Assembly (NCBI GenBank): GCA_050739895.1
Contig: JBOICK010000031.1
Span: forward strand, 1-7,414
Reading direction: 5' to 3'
Length of the DNA: 7,414 nt
DNA from: Stenotrophobium sp050739895
GTDB lineage: Bacteria > Pseudomonadota > Gammaproteobacteria > Nevskiales > Nevskiaceae
Part shown: piece after piece, positions 5,519 through 7,414 of the stretch
Layout of the letters: every line of letters begins with the position of its first letter
How positions within the stretch are numbered: the stretch's first letter is position 1
Notes under the pieces: generated by a model
What the model saw: the letters and a program-made list of their open reading frames with translations, nothing else
Databases searched by the model: none
Told to the model about the DNA's origin: nothing
Translations under genes and position numbers: made by a program

Positions 5519-6507
5519 GCAAGCTCTCGACCCGTGCGGAAATCATCAAGCTGGCGCGGCTGCTGAAGCTGGAGGAAGCGCAACTCGCATTCATGCAGCG
5601 CTACAGCGTCGTGCAGATCCGCGAACTGCGCGAGCGCATGTCGGCGACCCTGTTCGACGGCAGCAAGGCGACGTTGTCGCGGGTGGCGACCGCCAGCAAG
5701 CTGATACCGGTGCCGCTGGTCGCGATAATCGGCGAAAAAGTCTACGGCCCGCTGCTGTGCGCGCGCGTCACCGGCCTGCTGCCGCCGACACGCGCGGTCG
5801 AAATCGGCGAGCGCCTGTCGGTGCCGTTCCTCGCCGACCTGTCGATGGAACTCGACCCGCGCAGCGCGCGCGAAGTGATCTCCCTGATGCCGACGGCACG
5901 CGTCGTCGCCATCGCCCGCGAACTGCTCAAGCGCGGCGAATTCATCACCATGGCGCGCTTCGTCGATTACCTCAGGGATCAGACCATCAAGGAAGTGATG
6001 GCCGCGATCGGCGACGACCGCGCGCTGCTGGAAATCGCTTTCTTCATCGAATCGCACGCGCGACTCGAAACCATCATGGAACTGGTGCCGCTGGAGCGGC
6101 TGCGCAACATCATCCGCGTCGCCGCCGGCGACGGCACCGGGCTGTGGCCGGAAGCGCTGGCGATGATGCTCAACGTCGGCGACACCATGCGCCGCAAGAT
6201 GGGCGACCTCACCGCCGAACTCGACGACGCCGCGCTCAACTCGATCATGGCGACGATCCAGCGCGAGAGCCTGTGGACGGCGTGGGTCACGGTGGTGTCG
6301 GCGATGACGCCGGCCGCTCAGAAAAAACTGCTGGGCATGGCCGCGATGAACACGCCGGCGGTGCTCGCCGGTTTCGCCGGCGCCGCACGCGACCAGGGCC
6401 TGCGCAAGCTGATGACACCGCTGCTCGCCTTCATGGGCGAAGCGCCGCGCAAGCAGCTTGAGGACCTGATCGGGCGCGTCAAAAGCACGGTGAAAAACCT
6501 GGGCTGA
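5515..6507 (+). CDS. All-helical repeat protein of unknown function (MgtE-N/FliG-like solenoid?)
   Basis: This 330-residue soluble protein is not one I can name. It appears entirely alpha-helical, without signal peptide or membrane segments. From about residue 82 it shows degenerate units of roughly 36-44 residues beginning CARVTGLLP (82), AREVISLMP (118), IKEVMAAIG (158), RNIIRVAAG (197) and LNSIMATIQ. Each has a first helix, a turn, then a second helix such as RVVAIARELL. The rhythm (EV..LMP..RVVAIA, LRDQTIKEVMAAI) recalls the helical repeats of MgtE N-terminal and FliG middle domains, which suggests a binding scaffold and not an enzyme; this is inference from pattern. The N-terminal 60 residues are a separate basic helical part (IIKLARLLKLEEAQLAFMQ). 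The start is fixed by the ATGA overlap with the 73-residue gene. It converges on argH with only 18 bases between stops. Certainly coding; role unknown. Confidence 0.75.
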   Translation: MSKLSTRAEIIKLARLLKLEEAQLAFMQRYSVVQIRELRERMSATLFDGSKATLSRVATASKLIPVPLVAIIGEKVYGPLLCARVTGLLPPTRAVEIGERLSVPFLADLSMELDPRSAREVISLMPTARVVAIARELLKRGEFITMARFVDYLRDQTIKEVMAAIGDDRALLEIAFFIESHARLETIMELVPLERLRNIIRVAAGDGTGLWPEALAMMLNVGDTMRRKMGDLTAELDDAALNSIMATIQRESLWTAWVTVVSAMTPAAQKKLLGMAAMNTPAVLAGFAGAARDQGLRKLMTPLLAFMGEAPRKQLEDLIGRVKSTVKNLG

Positions 6508-6525
6508 GGCAACCCTGAAGAGTGT

Positions 6526-7414
6526 TCAGCGCGTGGTGCGGGCACGCGCAATCGCCGCGCGCACCTGTTCCGGTGCGGTGCCGCCATAGGTTTTGCGTGC
6601 CGCAACGCTGGCGTCGAGCGTGATGTGGTCAAACACATCCTGTTCGACCAGAGGCGAAAACTTGCGCAGTTCTTCCAGTGACAGTTCGCTGAGATCGCAA
6701 CCCTTCTTGGCGGCGTGGCCGACGGCAGCGCCGACCGCGTGATGCGCGTCGCGGAACGGCAGGCCCTTGCCGACCAGGTAGTCGGCCAGATCGGTCGCGG
6801 TCGAGAAACCCTTGGCGGCGGCAGTGCGGCAGGCCTCGCGATTGACGCGGATGTGCGGCGCCATCTCGGCGTAGACCTCCAGGCAGATGCTGACCGTATC
6901 GACGGCGTCGAACAGCGGCTGCTTGTCTTCCTGGTTGTCGCGGTTATAGGCCAGCGGCTGGCCTTTCATCAGCACCAGCAGGGCGTTAAGGTCGCCGACG
7001 ACGCGGCCGGTTTTGCCGCGCACCAGTTCCGGCACGTCGGGGTTTTTCTTCTGCGGCATGATGCTGCTGCCGGTGCAGAAACGGTCCGGCAGGTTGACGA
7101 AGCCGAACATCGGCGAGGCCCACAGGATCAGTTCCTCGCTCCAGCGCGACAGGTGCACCATGATCAGCGCGGCGGAGGCGCAGAATTCGATGGCGAAGTC
7201 GCGGTCGCTTACAACATCCAGCGAGTTCTCGCTGATGCCGTCGAAGCCCAGCAGTTCGGCGGTGTAATGGCGATCCAGCGGATACACCGTGCCGGCCAGC
7301 GCGGCGGAGCCGAGCGGCAGGACGTTGAGACGCTCGCGGCAGTCGAGCAGCCGCGCGCGGTCGCGCAGGATCTGCTCGCGCCAGGCCAGCATGTGGTGGC
7401 CGAAAGTCACCGGC
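6526..7414 (-). CDS. argH: Argininosuccinate lyase, C-terminal part (5' end outside the window)
   Basis: The enzyme splits argininosuccinate into arginine and fumarate, the last step of arginine biosynthesis, in the cytosol as a homotetramer. The visible 296 residues run from PVTFGHHMLAW to the stop and include the fumarate-lyase superfamily signature GSSIMPQKKNP (7071-7039), whose serine is the catalytic base region. Also visible are the conserved YNRDNQEDKQPLFDA substrate-binding stretch, STATDLADYLV, and the typical C-terminus ITLDASVAARKTYGGTAPEQV. Full-length enzymes are about 460-470 residues, so roughly the first third, including the catalytic His motif before QPAQP, lies beyond base 7414. 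The frame is open through the edge; the GTG at 7410 is an internal valine, not a start. All visible motifs are intact. It is transcribed toward the 330-residue gene and shares no operon with anything here. Confidence 0.97.
   Translation of the reverse strand, partial: PVTFGHHMLAWREQILRDRARLLDCRERLNVLPLGSAALAGTVYPLDRHYTAELLGFDGISENSLDVVSDRDFAIEFCASAALIMVHLSRWSEELILWASPMFGFVNLPDRFCTGSSIMPQKKNPDVPELVRGKTGRVVGDLNALLVLMKGQPLAYNRDNQEDKQPLFDAVDTVSICLEVYAEMAPHIRVNREACRTAAAKGFSTATDLADYLVGKGLPFRDAHHAVGAAVGHAAKKGCDLSELSLEELRKFSPLVEQDVFDHITLDASVAARKTYGGTAPEQVRAAIARARTTR

Overview
The window is GC-rich chromosomal DNA with proteobacterial-looking genes: an argininosuccinate lyase, a di-iron fatty acid hydroxylase-type protein, and a duplicated-permease anion-type ABC transporter. 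I read it as a proteobacterium, perhaps a gammaproteobacterium. That placement rests on protein character only, with no marker RNA or database search. No tRNA, rRNA, CRISPR array, insertion sequence or integrase was seen.

Layout. Positions 1-246 hold the 5' part of a flavin monooxygenase on the minus strand. It breaks after about 68 residues, where the DNA becomes the coding sequence of a sigma-54 activator AAA+ domain on the plus strand. This is either a deletion fusing two convergent genes or a chimeric join. Positions 247-694 are a gene-poor, less GC-rich stretch with a perfect dyad. Next come an SRPBCC/polyketide-cyclase-like protein (plus, 695-1177) and, convergent with it, a membrane fatty acid hydroxylase/sterol desaturase family protein (minus, 1260-1970).

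Divergent from the hydroxylase is a two-gene operon: a 579-residue ABC permease made of two fused permease domains (2120-3859), followed 7 bases later by its ATPase (3867-5171). The ATPase carries a C-terminal AAA-associated domain. The pair resembles the nitrate/sulfonate/bicarbonate group, but no substrate-binding protein is encoded nearby. After a hairpin-forming spacer come two genes I cannot name, overlapping by ATGA: a 73-residue charged protein (5297-5518) and a 330-residue all-helical repeat protein (5515-6507). The window ends inside a convergent argH (arginine biosynthesis), whose N-terminal third lies outside.

How they fit together. The permease and ATPase should form one transporter: a single permease chain supplies both transmembrane halves and two ATPase copies drive it. 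The 73- and 330-residue proteins are almost certainly co-translated. The hydroxylase, SRPBCC protein and monooxygenase suggest lipid or hydrophobic-substrate metabolism, but nothing ties them into one pathway. The most unusual points are the gene-gene fusion at the left edge, the transporter with no binding protein, and the uncharacterised two-gene unit next to argH.
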